From: Petrosia ficiformis
Lineage: Eukaryota; Porifera; Demospongiae; Haplosclerida; Petrosiidae
DNA length: 64,000 nt
Reading direction: 5' to 3'
Assembly (NCBI GenBank): GCA_947044365.1
Contig: OX345644.1
Span: forward strand, 5,338,577-5,402,576
Under the pieces are notes generated by a model. It saw only the letters and a program-made list of their open reading frames with translations, was not told the DNA's origin and did no database searches. Made by a program: the position numbers and the translations under genes. Positions 38,161-49,151 of this stretch are shown piece by piece. Position 1 is the stretch's first letter. The number at the start of each line of letters is the position of its first letter.

Positions 38161-38827
38161 ATGGTTACAACTTAGAATAATAAGAATTGTACATTATATT
38201 AATAATTTATATTACTTTCTGTCTACAATAATAATTACAATGCAATTATTAACAAATGTTATAATAGTTTATTACACATGTATGATAACTCATTACTATA
38301 GTTACAATATATGACACTATACCAGTAAACTGGGAAGTTATAAACCACTCTATATAACTATATATCTAACATGATAACAGGGTTTATAAACTTAACTTTT
38401 AACGAGAAGCTCAGACAAACAAAAGCTACACAACACATACATATACTTGTGACAGCTTAATATTAATAATATATATTAATGATATTATGTACATATCATT
38501 CTAGTTCTCTCTAGACATACAAAAAGCTACATAATACATTACATCTACATGTAAACAGATAAATCTTAATTACAATATATTGCTAAATTACAATTACACA
38601 TCTCATAATATATACCACGGTGCATGGGCGATCGCCATGGTAACCTTTGATGTACCACGGGAGATATATGCCCATAACATGCCTGTAGACAGGGAGATTT
38701 AGTGTCTAGCCACTAAATCATCTATTTGTATTTTCACAGTTTTTACAGTAAACACTAATTGGGATAGTACTATGGTTTCTATTTGACAACAGTGATGTCA
38801 AATGATTTAATTGCATATGTTTGTGTT
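38161..38827. other. Intergenic, no gene seen
   Basis: AT-rich DNA. A short G/C-richer patch at 38618-38660 contains GGGCGATCGCCATGGTAAC between near-inverted CCACGG words. No recognised function. Confidence 0.35.
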
Positions 38828-39413
38828 GCCTCGTCCCCAGGGTCTCATGGATGTGTAGGCAGGAAGGCAGAGAAGAGAGCCTGGACAACCTTGCATGTCA
38901 AACTTCATTGAATTTGTGTGTCTGGATACTACATTTCTGAGAAGTACAATTGATATACAGGAAGTGTTTTTGGATGATGTGTTGTCTTATTCCCAAAAGG
39001 TTCTAGGAATCCAAAGTGCAACTTTCAAAGAGCAGCAAGTGGTAGCTATTAAGTGTGTGTGCTCCAGTAATGACACTTTCGTTTGTTTTCCTACTGGTTA
39101 TATGAAGTGTATTTACTATCAAGTAATACAATTATGTGAAGTATGTAAGTAAGAATGAAGAAGTGTGAAGTTGCTGCATGGTTTTGGTTGTTTCTTCCAT
39201 GGTATCACTGATGGTGGAGACAGTTTTTAAGCTTTGGGAAACTGTCTTTTCTCATAATTATATCAATTGTATTTCTCAGAAACATATATAGTATCTGGAC
39301 ACATAAATTCTGCGTGTGTGTGGGCGAATTTTGTGCATGTGTGTGCAATGTTGTCCAGGCTCTCTTCTCTGCCTCCATGCCCACACATCCACGAGACCCT
39401 GGGGATGAGGCAA
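38828..39413. mobile_element. Inverted-repeat element carrying a RecQ-like piece
   Basis: Arms of about 65 bp at 38828-38892 and 39347-39413 are inverted copies (TCGTCCCCAGGGTCTCATGG left; the complement includes CCACGAGACCCTGGGGATGA). They bracket the helicase-like fragment. No target duplication could be identified. The arms look like transposon termini, but the element type is unknown to me. Confidence 0.5.
38895..39152 (+). pseudogene. RecQ-type helicase N-terminal fragment
   Basis: The 85-residue frame contains LGIQSATFKEQQVVAIKCV followed by DTFVCFPTGYMKCIYYQV. This matches the start of RecQ-like DEAD/DEAH helicases, where a Gln-containing motif precedes the P-loop TGYGKSxxYQ. Here the P-loop reads TGYMKC, so the Gly and Ser/Thr needed for ATP binding are lost, and the frame ends soon after. 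It is a dead fragment, probably carried by the surrounding inverted-repeat element. Confidence 0.65.
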
Positions 39414-39437
39414 GTAGCAATTGTCCAGTGTTTTTAA

Positions 39438-40021
39438 CCCTTTGAACTGAGCCTGTTTTTCAAAATTCATCCCATTTCCAACACTGGCGACTCTATTGCA
39501 TATAATTTGGCCACCGTTCACTTTCTCTACCCCAAACTTGGCTCCTTTTCCGACATGGAGTACTACTTCCACCAACTTGCTTACCGGGACTCGAAAGTCC
39601 CCAAGCGCATCATGGGATCAAATCAAATGCAGTGCTCTCCCTCTTTTGACTGGAACTGGGGCTAACAAAATGACCCCACTGCATGTTGGCACCAGCTACA
39701 CCCACGATTTCGGGTTTCACAGTAAGGAAAATGCCTCAGGTACAAACAAGAGGGCGTGGGCGGGGTCAAAAAATGCAAAATTCGTCGGCAGCAAGGGGCT
39801 GACCCCCTTTGAACCCCCGCATTAACGGGGGGACACCCCCCTTTAAAATTCCCCCCGTAGTCGTTATTTAGGCCAAAGGGTGGCCGAAAAAACTAGCCAC
39901 ATTCATCAGCTTGTGCCCGACGCCAATTACAAGCATTTGGACAGCTTCGTGTAGCTAGGAACAGACGGGGAACCACGTAGGGGTGAAATGTCACATATAT
40001 GTGACATCAGTGCTGTAAGAG
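39438..40021. mobile_element. PiggyBac-like non-autonomous element, copy 1
   Basis: 584 bp between TTAA words at 39434-39437 and 40022-40025. Ends CCCTTTGAACTGAGC and ATCAGTGCTGTAAGAG are imperfect inverted repeats. A second copy of exactly the same length is at 53186-53769. TTAA target sites and CCCTT ends fit piggyBac. The element is G/C-rich compared with its surroundings. An open stretch of 109 codons inside it matches nothing I know and is not kept in the second copy. Confidence 0.7.
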
Positions 40022-41252
40022 TTAAAATATACATGCTTCAATATCTCACATTGTAAGCTGCTATGTCCAGTAGAGCAGCTAACGCCATCCACAGAGTTCT
40101 GCTGGTGAGCATCTACTATATACAGGACGACGAACATCTTCACACACAAGTATACTTGCAATAAAAAGGAAAGTAAATTAAAGTTTTATACATTCAATTG
40201 AGTAAAATATTACTAAGATACTATTAGATATATAAGGTAAGGAGGCCATTATAAAATTTATGTGCGGCAATTCTGGAAGCACCACCAAAGATAAACTACT
40301 TTGTGATTTACTGCCTCTTATAATAAAAGACTAGCACATACTGTTAGTCATTACAGCAATAAATAGTGTGTGGTATAGTAATCATCATACAACATATTAG
40401 TAATAGTTAATTAAAGTTCAAGTTACAAATTAACATTTGTTTTCGGCTGCAAATATTTAAATAACTAAACAAGAAACAGCAATGAGGTATATTGCTATTA
40501 TAAAAAGCAAGTAATGTTTATACACGGAATTGGTAAATTAGAACTAGGACAGACACAATACAGCTAGTCTAGACATACATCCTTTATTATATCTCACCTT
40601 GTATGCTGCCGTGATGAGCCACTAGCTATCCACATAGAATAGCTTCTGAGCCTCAACTTTGATACAATGGAGGTATACATACACTACCTTTTTGTTTCAC
40701 TGTTTGGCGGGGAACATAACCGAGCATGCGTATATCACCACGTGGATGGATAATTATTGAGTGGTTTGAGCCCCACCCAGAATCTACTTCACGTACGTAC
40801 CTGTAGCTGTACCTCCAACGTAGTTTTCTCTGACCAATGATAATTTGTCTTTTATCAGTCACACTTGCTAACTAAATCAATGACATCTTTCTTATTTATT
40901 GTGAATTTCATCAATGGAGCATTCAATAACCTATCACCCATCACATTTTCTTACATATACACAGTCTCACACACCAGCATGCAGACAGTTAGAGATCAAG
41001 AGTCTATCAACTCGGCTTTGAATGCCAGATAGCATCTTAAAACAGTCAGTATGACTTAGCTTGCGAACAGACACAAGCAAAAGAATTTACATGTGAAAAC
41101 ATAAAAATATCATAAACTACTCATAGGTATCATTTGGAATATATATACCCTTTGAATGTTTTGAATTATTTCTTATTTACAACGTATATATAATATGTAA
41201 TAGTATGTATGTCAACCATTACTGATAAACCTATTCATAATGACTATATATA
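40022..41252. other. Intergenic, no gene seen
   Basis: AT-rich DNA with faint internal similarity between 40040-40130 and 40590-40660 (CTCACCTTGTATGCTG and CTCACATTGTAAGCTG; ATCCACA). It may be a decayed tandem or inverted element. No coding exon is recognised. Confidence 0.35.
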
Positions 41253-41292
41253 TATGAAACATACAATCCAGACCTATCCTGGTAAATCTGTA
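41253..41292 (+). pseudogene. Membrane-protein family, 40-bp relic E
   Basis: The stretch GAAACATACAATCCAGACCT and the following 20 bases match copy B at 33075-33113. It is followed directly by the family's 3' flank and then the native last exon of FUOM. This is the same order as after copies A and B, so it marks the original position of a deleted family member. Confidence 0.65.
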
Positions 41293-41474
41293 TTTTGCTG
41301 CAAAAGAAAATTATGATATACATCTTGACTTATTCATTTACTAACAGCCTGCAGCAACTACGATATTTCAGTGACTTTAAACATTCCAAGTAATATCATT
41401 AATGAAGTATGGAGATCATGTCATTAATTTTAAAGTGTGGCTACTAAATTTATAAAAAAAGCATTATATAAATG

Positions 41475-44400
41475 TTATTCTTCAGGTGGTAAAACTCCCT
41501 TTTTCAAAATAATATTTCCATATAATGATCCTTCTCCTGTTGCTACAACAGCAAATGCTTGCTTAGATCTCTCATAGAAAGCAAATCTTTCAATCAATTC
41601 TATTCCAATTTGTTGACCTTCTGACTACATGGAAGATAAATAAAGATAAGAAATTGTTTGTTATAGCACTATTATAATTATAATGAACATTAATTATCAC
41701 AGCAGAGATCATATGATTGCTTTCAATAGATATTGTACCACCTGGATGCTGTATTAGCCTGTATAGGGCTTATTGCATGATGGGTGTGGTCAAGAGGTCA
41801 ATACAGCCTGAGGTGAAGCCAAGTAGTATATTGAACTCATGCCGACACCCAAATGGATAGTTATAGCAGGAAGGTGACTTTGATCTTATATGGATCAATA
41901 CATAATGTTTGTGCCACACACATGTTGTATATGTAATTATATCCTTCCAGAAGGCTTGCTGAATTATAGATGTGGCACATAAAAGACCACATGCAAAAGT
42001 TACTAAATAGCAACAAGATGAAAGTGAAACAATAATTAATGATGAAAGATATTGCAAAAGTTAATCACAACCCTTTGAAGAGATGATAAACTAATAACCA
42101 TAATAGACTAGACATAAGAAGGTCTATAATGATTACTAAACAGTCACAAAGTGATACGTTTATCAGTAGGTCTTGTTTCTTATATATATATTTTTTGATT
42201 TAGAAAACAAGCATAATGAAAATGTCATCATTGTAGATATACATGTACATGTACAGTAGGATTGTGTGATTATATTTCTCAACAATTTCAACTAGGTAGT
42301 GTTTAAAGTGATGGTACCCGAATTCGTACTTGTAACTAATAAAATAAAGTGTTATTTGGAAGGCATTGTCAAAAGAATATCATTAAAAACCCAGAAAGCG
42401 AGCCAGCAGAAGGTCTGAGTAATAAAAAGAACTTTTCCATCACCAAGGATGGTCGAAGGAAGAGGAGGAGGAGGACTATATCAACCTTGTTCAGATTTTA
42501 ACCCAAGCTTTGAGAGACCCTGTGGTTCAGCAAATTTGGTTCTCTAGACCCTATATGGTTCATCAACCATTCCCACCAACCAGTAATTTAAGTTATACAT
42601 TACGAGTACTGGTACTATCACTCTAGACACTGTCATTTAATTAATTGACACAATATCAATGAGTTAGTGGTATTGTGACAATATTTCAACTTAGATCTTT
42701 ATCTATAACTCCTGACATGATTTATATAAACATTAAAAATCACATATTAGTGTGAATGTACAATACATGTAAGATCAATTAATCAATAGCTTTACTACAT
42801 GTAATCATCACAGATATTAATCCATTAATCTGATAATTGATTTAATCACACAAGCCTAATTACAAGCATCTGATATGAGATATATACAAGGTTCATTGAC
42901 ATAAATGTTTAATAAACAAGTTATAGAAATTTGCAAAAACATTTTACCATAAACTACAAGTAAGAATATACATTTGAAGTGAACTGACTTCATTTATTAT
43001 TTTCTTGTATACATCCCATATTGGAGTTTTAAGGTTTTTTGCTTTGTCTCCAGGTACAAGATCCATCAGCATAGCTGTAGTGGAGAATATATGATATGAA
43101 AATACTCCTGAGTCACATCACAGATAATATTGTAACATTTTAATCAACAAGAATAATAAAAAGCTATGCAAACAAGATCAGGATGGTACAGTACCTCAAT
43201 AAAATTAAACAAACATAAGTAAGAATGGATATATTGAAGTGATTTGTTGAGATACGTCACACAGGGCCATCCCTATGATTACTTTCATACATGGTTATGC
43301 ATTGTAAAGAAGGAACTTAAGGAAGTTGTGTCATTCTTTCAGGCTCAGTTAATTAATGGCATGATACATAATACAATGCATGCTTGAGCTGACGACCTCT
43401 AAAGACCAGCAGGAAGAAAGCTGTTGTAAATTACTGGAATTAACAGTTGTTCTAGATATAATATATCTTCAGGTTCTACAAGAAACTTTAAAAGTAAGCA
43501 GAGTGGATAATTAACTATAATAGTCTGTTGTGTTTCAGACATGAGAAAGTCAGCCATGATTACTGAATGGTGACAACCATAAAGCAATCATAGGGACATG
43601 TTTTTCTCCATATATATTGTTTATTATTTACTTGGTTACATGAATTATCATATTTCCTTAACAGCTAATGTGAACTACTAGTTTTACTGTTTTGAGCCTG
43701 TTGTTATAATGGGAATGTTTATCAGTTTATAGTCTTATGTAAATTAATAGTGGGAGAACTAATGACATGTAAACTATGATTACTATGGTATCCTAACTTT
43801 CAAATCTGTCAGACATCATGCGAGTCATCTTGCAATATTAGCACAGCATCCTAACTTATTCATGACATCTAATTCTGCAATTAGTAATGTTAATATTACA
43901 TACTATCATAATATCAAGGATGAATTGTGTTATTTAAGTTATTTTTTTATCACACAGAATATAATTGCAGTTGTTATTATTATTATTTATCAACCAGTGC
44001 AAGAAAATTTGTGTATAACCATTCTAAAACATAGAGTATTGGACAGTAAAATCACCATACATTATAGTACCTCTCAGTACTGTATACTATATTAAAGGTC
44101 ATTCATGTATCCTTATTGTCAAAACACTATCCCCAGTATCCCAGTTAACACATTATTAAGTTTATATACTATGATAGGAGTTACACTTTAAATAAGGTGA
44201 TAGTCCACTGTACTTCTGAGTAGTACTATAGTACTACTTTATACTGTAATCATAGTAATGTGTGAATTCCCTTTACATTTGTATGTGATAGCATAGTACA
44301 AAGGTGTAATATTGTGTAGTACATTTAAAGTACAGTATACTTCACTCAGAAAGTACAATGGAAGTACAGTGCTGGTATCTGAACTTCTGAAGTATAGGCA

Positions 44401-46628
44401 AAATCTAGTTAAGTATAATACTCTTAATGATTTTAATTACCAGGATTTGGAACATAGAGGTCCAGTGGCATGAGATTTGTTATAGCTCTTAACAATGGTG
44501 GTATTCCATGTCCGTCTGCTCTAACAAGTTCAGGTTTATAACTATAATTAAGAGTTAATAGAAAATATCATAATTACTATAATTATAAATAGTTTGACTT
44601 TTCCTTTTCATTGACATGAAGAATAAATTATATCACTGAGAACATGTGAATTCAATGATTGCTTTCTCATGGGTTTGTGTCGCATACGTGAGTATGTGTT
44701 GTATATGTAGTTAAGGAAGTTACGTCATTCCCGGGGGATCAGTCAATTAATGGGCGTGGTGCATGATAATAACCATGCATGTGCATGTTTGCATGTGTAG
44801 CCTGGCCCTGGCCCCAGGCCCCTCTTGGAGCAAAGGTGCTGGCTTGTGAAACTAACACCATGTCATGGGGACTATTAGAATAGACACTGTCATACAGTGA
44901 CTGGTGAATCTCCACAAGTAGGAGACATTTTAGGGTCTGATTATAGATAGTAGAGTAGAAGTGCTCCAGTGTCTATGTCCTGATGTATTACTATATACTA
45001 GGAATACATATGCGCAGGACTGCCTCGCTCGCATTAAACTGTAGTCAATTAATATCTAGAAAGGTGTGGTTTTAGTCACACAATGGTATAATTATTTGTC
45101 TTTGACACTTATAACGGCAGAAAAGAAAAGAGAATTTAGTGATTTGTCATCTTGTGATCCTTGCGATGATGCTAACATACATGGCATTGTCTTGCCTCTC
45201 GTTCACTCTCATCTAGATCTTGCTGTTTCTGTTCTCTACTTCTTAATTTCTCCTCTGTTTTGGGCTCTTCTGTAGCTTGAGCTCTTTGCTTCCTTTTTCT
45301 CAGTGTAGCTAGGCGTCGAAGGCATGCTGTAGGTCTCTCACTTGATGGTTCCTCACTCGTCTCTACATTAGAGCAGTATGCCATCAACAGTACACACGGT
45401 CTACGAATTAACGTGCCTGTGGTCAAACGTTTAATCTTTGCATTCCTAAGCGTGACAGAACCACATATACATATATATAATATATATACAAACTAAGGTG
45501 GAGATTTCACTACACACCCAGATTAGTTGCCTCGTACTAAGGTGCTCGGCAATAAGATTATATATATAAAATAATTATATATAAATATATATATACATAT
45601 ATAATTATGTATAGTATGATGATGACATCATCCCTTTGATGTGGTGAGGTCTATATATTGTACATATAGTATGCTACCATGGCAACCGTTTGATGTGGTT
45701 AGGACTTATATTTTGTATATAGACCTGTGAATCTTTAATCCACCAGCATACTATATATTGTATATAGTACACTTACAGTTCTTATATACCACAATATAAA
45801 CCCTTGGTTTAGTGTCCTTGGATGTGATATAGCCCTCGCAAGCTCGGGCTATATCACATCCTCAGACACTAAACCTCGGGTCTATATTTTGTATATAAGA
45901 ACTGTAAGTGTACTATATAATATACATATATAGACCTAAAAGGAGGTTTTAATATAGACCTGTCTGACCACTCTGTGCACACTATGAAGGAGATTATGGG
46001 GTGCCGTTTGTGTCAAAATTCGATAACAATCGATATTTAGTAAATATCGACAATGCTTAGTATATATCGACGATCCTGACAAATTGGGGGGTCTGGGGGG
46101 CTCTGCCCCCCAGTTTAGGCCCTGGGATCGTTAGGGTTATCATCCATGTTGTATATTCCTTTACCAACTCAAACAACATGGATGATAACCCAAACAATCC
46201 CAGAGCCTAAACTGGGGGGGCTTCGCACCACCCCCAGACCCCCACAGGATCGTCGATATATACTATACTAAGCATCGTCGATATTTACTAAATATCGATT
46301 GTTCTGATAAATATCGATGGTTTTCCTAAATATCGATTGTTATCAAATTTTGACACAAACGGCACCCCATAGGAGATGTCACCATCATACGTATATAGTA
46401 TGCTAATAGGTCCTATATACTGAATATAGGACCCTCGTTATTATGATTTGGCATATTTTAAAATTAAACATTTATATATATATATATATATATAATTATA
46501 TACCTGCAAATCGAAGCAGAAGGGAAGTTGGCATCAGCGAGAACTATTTCATCACCATGTCCCATCCGACCCAAAATACTAAGTAACTGGGGTGAAACAA
46601 TTCTAGGGATTCCACGTAAAACTACCAT
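41475..46628 (-). CDS. FUOM: L-fucose mutarotase, complete four-exon gene
   Basis: FUOM interconverts the alpha and beta anomers of L-fucose in the cytosol for the fucose salvage pathway. Exons: 46628-46504, 44541-44441, 43074-42989 and 41624-41475, total 462 nt, 153 residues, close to the usual 150-155 of the RbsD/FucU family. Key pieces are [29 protein letters not shown] with the catalytic-type His, [44 protein letters not shown] and [18 protein letters not shown] with the YGN signature. Phases 2, 1 and 0 match at the three junctions. I chose Met at 46628 because homologues start there; an in-frame ATG seven codons upstream (46649) is possible. Intron 1 (1962 bp) and intron 2 (1366 bp) hold transposon remnants. 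It is divergent from GS-A. Confidence 0.92.
43264..43598. mobile_element. MITE, CCCTATGATTGCTTT family, in FUOM intron 2
   Basis: Ends GGCCATCCCTATGATTACTT and AAAGCAATCATAGGGACATG are inverted. The interior has GAACTTAAGGAAGTTGTGTC, GGCTCAGTTAATTAATGGCA and GTCAGCCATGATTACTGAAT as in the other copies. Confidence 0.75.
44190..44400. repeat. GTAC-rich MITE, intron 2 flank
   Basis: Contains ACTGTACTTCTGAGTAGTAC and GTAGTACATTTAAAGTACAG. An inverted, diverged copy lies at 59450-59612. It is itself partly self-complementary. No coding capacity. Confidence 0.55.
44660..44790. repeat. Partial CCCTATGATTGCTTT-family MITE
   Basis: Has GATTGCTTTCTCATGGGTTT, GTAGTTAAGGAAGTTACGTC and TCAATTAATGGGCGTGG. 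The second half is missing. It lies in FUOM intron 1. The following 44790-45000 is duplicated at 54645-54840. Confidence 0.6.
45172..45426 (-). other. Charged open frame in FUOM intron 1, possible transposon ORF piece
   Basis: An 84-codon frame with many Arg, Glu and Gln residues ([20 protein letters not shown] and on). The composition recalls basic N-terminal regions of transposon helicase proteins, but I cannot assign it. It is antisense to nothing and lies inside an intron, so it is most likely a relic. Confidence 0.25.
45765..45920. repeat. Perfect-looking foldback around 45845
   Basis: Arms include GTACACTTACAGTTCTTATA and its complement, and GGATGTGATATAGCCC against GGGCTATATCACATCC, with a loop of under 10 bases. 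It is a hairpin MITE in FUOM intron 1. Confidence 0.75.
45995..46371. mobile_element. Foldback element with 6-bp flanking repeat
   Basis: Starts TATGGGGTGCCGTTTGTGTC and ends with the complement at 46371. GGAGAT flanks both ends (45989-45994, 46372-46377). The arms extend about 160 bp and carry repeated ATATCGA words and a C-run (CTGCCCCCCAGTTTAGGC). It lies in FUOM intron 1 just downstream of exon 1. Confidence 0.75.
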
Positions 46629-46665
46629 GTTCCACTTCGAGCTCAGCACGTGGTCTACAATTATG

Positions 46666-46722
46666 TTAGTAATCCACGGTCACTGACCTCAGAAAAATAA
46701 CGAAATCTGAACACAATGACAT
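46666..46722 (-). other. Possible upstream ORF in FUOM leader, copied from GS start
   Basis: The left palindrome arm reproduces the GS start codon and first seven codons on the FUOM strand. Reading on gives 18 codons (MSLCSDFVIFLRSVTVDY) and a TAA at 46666-46668, ending 37 bp before the FUOM start at 46628. A TACTAAC branch-like word and TTGTAG follow at once, so a 5' UTR intron could remove part of this leader. Whether the FUOM transcript includes it is unknown. Confidence 0.4.
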
Positions 46723-47601
46723 GGCGGTCTACGGAGATAAAGAGAAAAACTCAGAAAATAATTCGTACCGGGAAAAACATACATGTACATAAATTATAAT
46801 TATATTATAGCGTGTGATAATAGAATAATGAAGCGATAGATTGAATTTAACATACACGAAAAACAACGAAGAGTATAATTACAATGCTAAAGTTTGGATC
46901 AACTCGGATACACGGCACCTCGATAATGATATGCGTAAGTAAGTAGGCGTGACTTCCTCAGTCACGTGTTATGTAGGCGTGTCGTAAGAGGTTGTATGTA
47001 GTTACTGCTTATGAGGAAATGATGAGATGACTCAATACTCAATTCAAAGTACTTACTAGAAATATTATGATATAATATTAGGCCTATATAATTATATAAT
47101 ATACATATATATATATATTATGAATATAATGAGCTGTAGGCCTATGCATAATAATTATATATAATTATAGATATATGTATATAATAAATAAAATAATATA
47201 TATATATATATATATATGATATTTGATTATGTGTGAGCTATGTCTATTTTTATTTGCTAAGGTAATGGATACTGTGCAGCTATGTCAGTTATTACAGCAT
47301 GAAATGCCTGATATTTTTTAGGCCCATATCTCTCACGCCACATAAATTCATCCAAATATGATGATAGTTGGTGTGGTCCAAGTTCAAGTAAAGACATCCA
47401 AAATAACAAACTTTAGCATTGTAATTATACTCTTCGTTGTTTTTCGTGTATGTTAAATTCAATCTATCGCTTCATTATTCTATTATCACACGCTATAATA
47501 TAATTATAATTTATGTACATGTATGTTTTTCCCGGTACGAATTATTTTCTGAGTTTTTCTCTTTATCTCCGTAGACCGCCATGTCATTGTGTTCAGATTT
47601 C
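46702..47601. promoter_or_regulatory. FUOM/GS-A control region with perfect 195-bp inverted repeats
   Basis: 46702-46896 and 47407-47601 are exact inverted copies over 195 bases, separated by 510 bp. The right arm is the GS-A 5' leader plus the first 21 bases of its coding sequence; the left arm lies 74 bp upstream of FUOM. The spacer holds a CACGTG E-box (46963-46968) and two GTAGGCGTG words (46944, 46973), plausible but untested control sites, then AT repeats. Since the genes diverge from here, the spacer or the arms should contain the promoters of both. GS-B lacks this structure. Confidence 0.75.
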
Positions 47602-48705
47602 TCTGCTGTATTTGAACGATACATAAACTTACCTCAACCATCATCTGTCTGTTTAGCTACATATGTTTGGATTGATGGATCAGGCGAAGGGCTGAGAGGC
47701 AAAACGAAAACAGTTTACGAGTTCCCTAAAAGTCTGGAAGAATTACCTGTCTGGAATTTCGACGGTTCCAGTACTGGCCAGAGCACTGGAAGGGATAGTG
47801 ACATATATTTAAAACCAGTGGCTATGTACAGAGATCCTTTCATGCCTGGAGACAATATACTCGTTATGTGCGAGACATATGGGCCATCAGGTGAACCAAC
47901 AGAATCAAATAAACGTCATTCTAGCCTAAGTGTAATGGATCTAACAAAGTCTTCAAAGCCATGGTTTGGAATTGAGCAAGAGTACACAATTTATGATCTT
48001 GCTGGCCATCCTTTGGGTTGGCCAAAAGGTGGATACCCTGGACCACAAGGACCTTATTATTGTGCTGTTGGTGCCGACAAAATTTTTGGACGAGTCATTA
48101 TGGATGCTCATTACAAGGCGTGTCTGTATGCCGGAATAAAAATATCTGGTACTAATGCAGAAGTTATGCCATCTCTATTCGAATATCAGGTTGGTCCCTG
48201 TGAAGGAATTGATATTAGTGATCAGTTATGGATGTCACGATACATTCTGCATCGTATAGCTGAAGATTTCAAAGTCAAGATATCACTGGACCCCAAACCA
48301 GTTCCAGGTGACTGGAGTGGAGCTGGAGCTCATTGTAATTTCAGTACGGTTGAAATGAGATCTGAGGGAGGTATTAAAAAAATTCACAGAGCCATTGAAG
48401 AACTAAGCAAACAGCATCACATCCATATTAAGCACTACGACCCTAAAGGGGGCGAAGATAACATGCGTCGTTTAACAGGTCATCATGAAACTGCACCTAT
48501 ATATGAATTCTCCAGTGGTGTGGCTCACCGTGGAGCAAGTATTCGTATACCACGTCAAGTGAACAAAGATGGTAAAGGTTATTTGGAAGATAGACGCCCA
48601 TCTGCTAACTGTGACCCATATGAAGTGACAAAGGCACTATTACGTACTTGTGTTTTGAAGGACTGGGGACCAGATGATTCCAGTTCAGAAGAAGTATCTA
48701 AGTAA
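47581..48705 (+). CDS. GLUL: Glutamine synthetase, copy A
   Basis: Makes glutamine from glutamate, ammonia and ATP; eukaryotic type II enzyme, cytosolic decamer in the family. The single open frame gives 374 residues, the usual length. It shows the N-terminal beta-grasp region ([25 protein letters not shown]) and catalytic-domain motifs [51 protein letters not shown] and [12 protein letters not shown]. The start is fixed by an in-frame TAG just upstream. About 15 residues differ from copy B. Two changes fall in conserved motifs: S replaces N in N-G-A-G-x-H, and L replaces Q after EVMPS. These could alter substrate binding, so activity is less certain than for copy B. It is intronless, unlike its neighbours. 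Confidence 0.93.
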   Translation: MSLCSDFSAVFERYINLPQPSSVCLATYVWIDGSGEGLRGKTKTVYEFPKSLEELPVWNFDGSSTGQSTGRDSDIYLKPVAMYRDPFMPGDNILVMCETYGPSGEPTESNKRHSSLSVMDLTKSSKPWFGIEQEYTIYDLAGHPLGWPKGGYPGPQGPYYCAVGADKIFGRVIMDAHYKACLYAGIKISGTNAEVMPSLFEYQVGPCEGIDISDQLWMSRYILHRIAEDFKVKISLDPKPVPGDWSGAGAHCNFSTVEMRSEGGIKKIHRAIEELSKQHHIHIKHYDPKGGEDNMRRLTGHHETAPIYEFSSGVAHRGASIRIPRQVNKDGKGYLEDRRPSANCDPYEVTKALLRTCVLKDWGPDDSSSEEVSK

Positions 48706-48711
48706 TAGTTA

Positions 48712-48862
48712 GAACCCCGTGAGAGTTCTCTAACCAACACTATTGCATCCTATTGCCCGAGGACACGAGGAAATATGTGGGCATAGCCCAAGTATTTTCG
48801 AGTGCTTCAAGGGCAATTAGGGTGCAATTGTGTTGGTTATAGCACTCTCATGAGGCTTCAAA
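48712..48862. repeat. Foldback insertion in GS-A 3' UTR region
   Basis: Inverted arms of about 45 bp (GTGAGAGTTCTCTAACCAAC and near complement) start a few bases after the stop codon. It is absent after GS-B, so it inserted after the duplication or was lost from B. It could shape the 3' UTR. Confidence 0.6.
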
Positions 48863-49093
48863 TAATGTGTGGGTGTAACAACTACCGGTATGCTCTATTC
48901 AACACTGTTTTCTTCTGGTATGATCTAAGTGAATGTTATGTAACTTTCCTAAAAACTATAATAATGACGATTTATTTTCCCAGAGTGCCATGTTTAAAGT
49001 TTTAAAAAAAATTAGAAATACATGTTTTGTCTTAATTTTCAAGGAAACTTTAAAAACACATTTTCAATGGTATTATTAATCGTGACTAGTGAA

Positions 49094-49151
49094 TTATAAC
49101 TGTCCTAAATGCATTTAGTGGTCCTTTCTGAGCACACTCTGTCCAAGATCC
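49094..49151 (-). pseudogene. MPST last-exon copy, dead
   Basis: Matches the final MPST exon (56627-56689), starting SWTE then CAQKGP. A net 5-base deletion shifts the frame before the end. The same distance and orientation relative to GS-A as MPST has to GS-B marks the duplication border. Confidence 0.8.

Noticed and set aside
38632..38640. GCGATCGC palindrome as a cyanobacterial-type signal
   Set aside because: A single occurrence of an 8-base palindrome in animal DNA; no meaning can be supported.
39496..39825. 109-codon open frame
   Set aside because: It lies within the piggyBac-like element and is not conserved in the second copy, where the frame is different.
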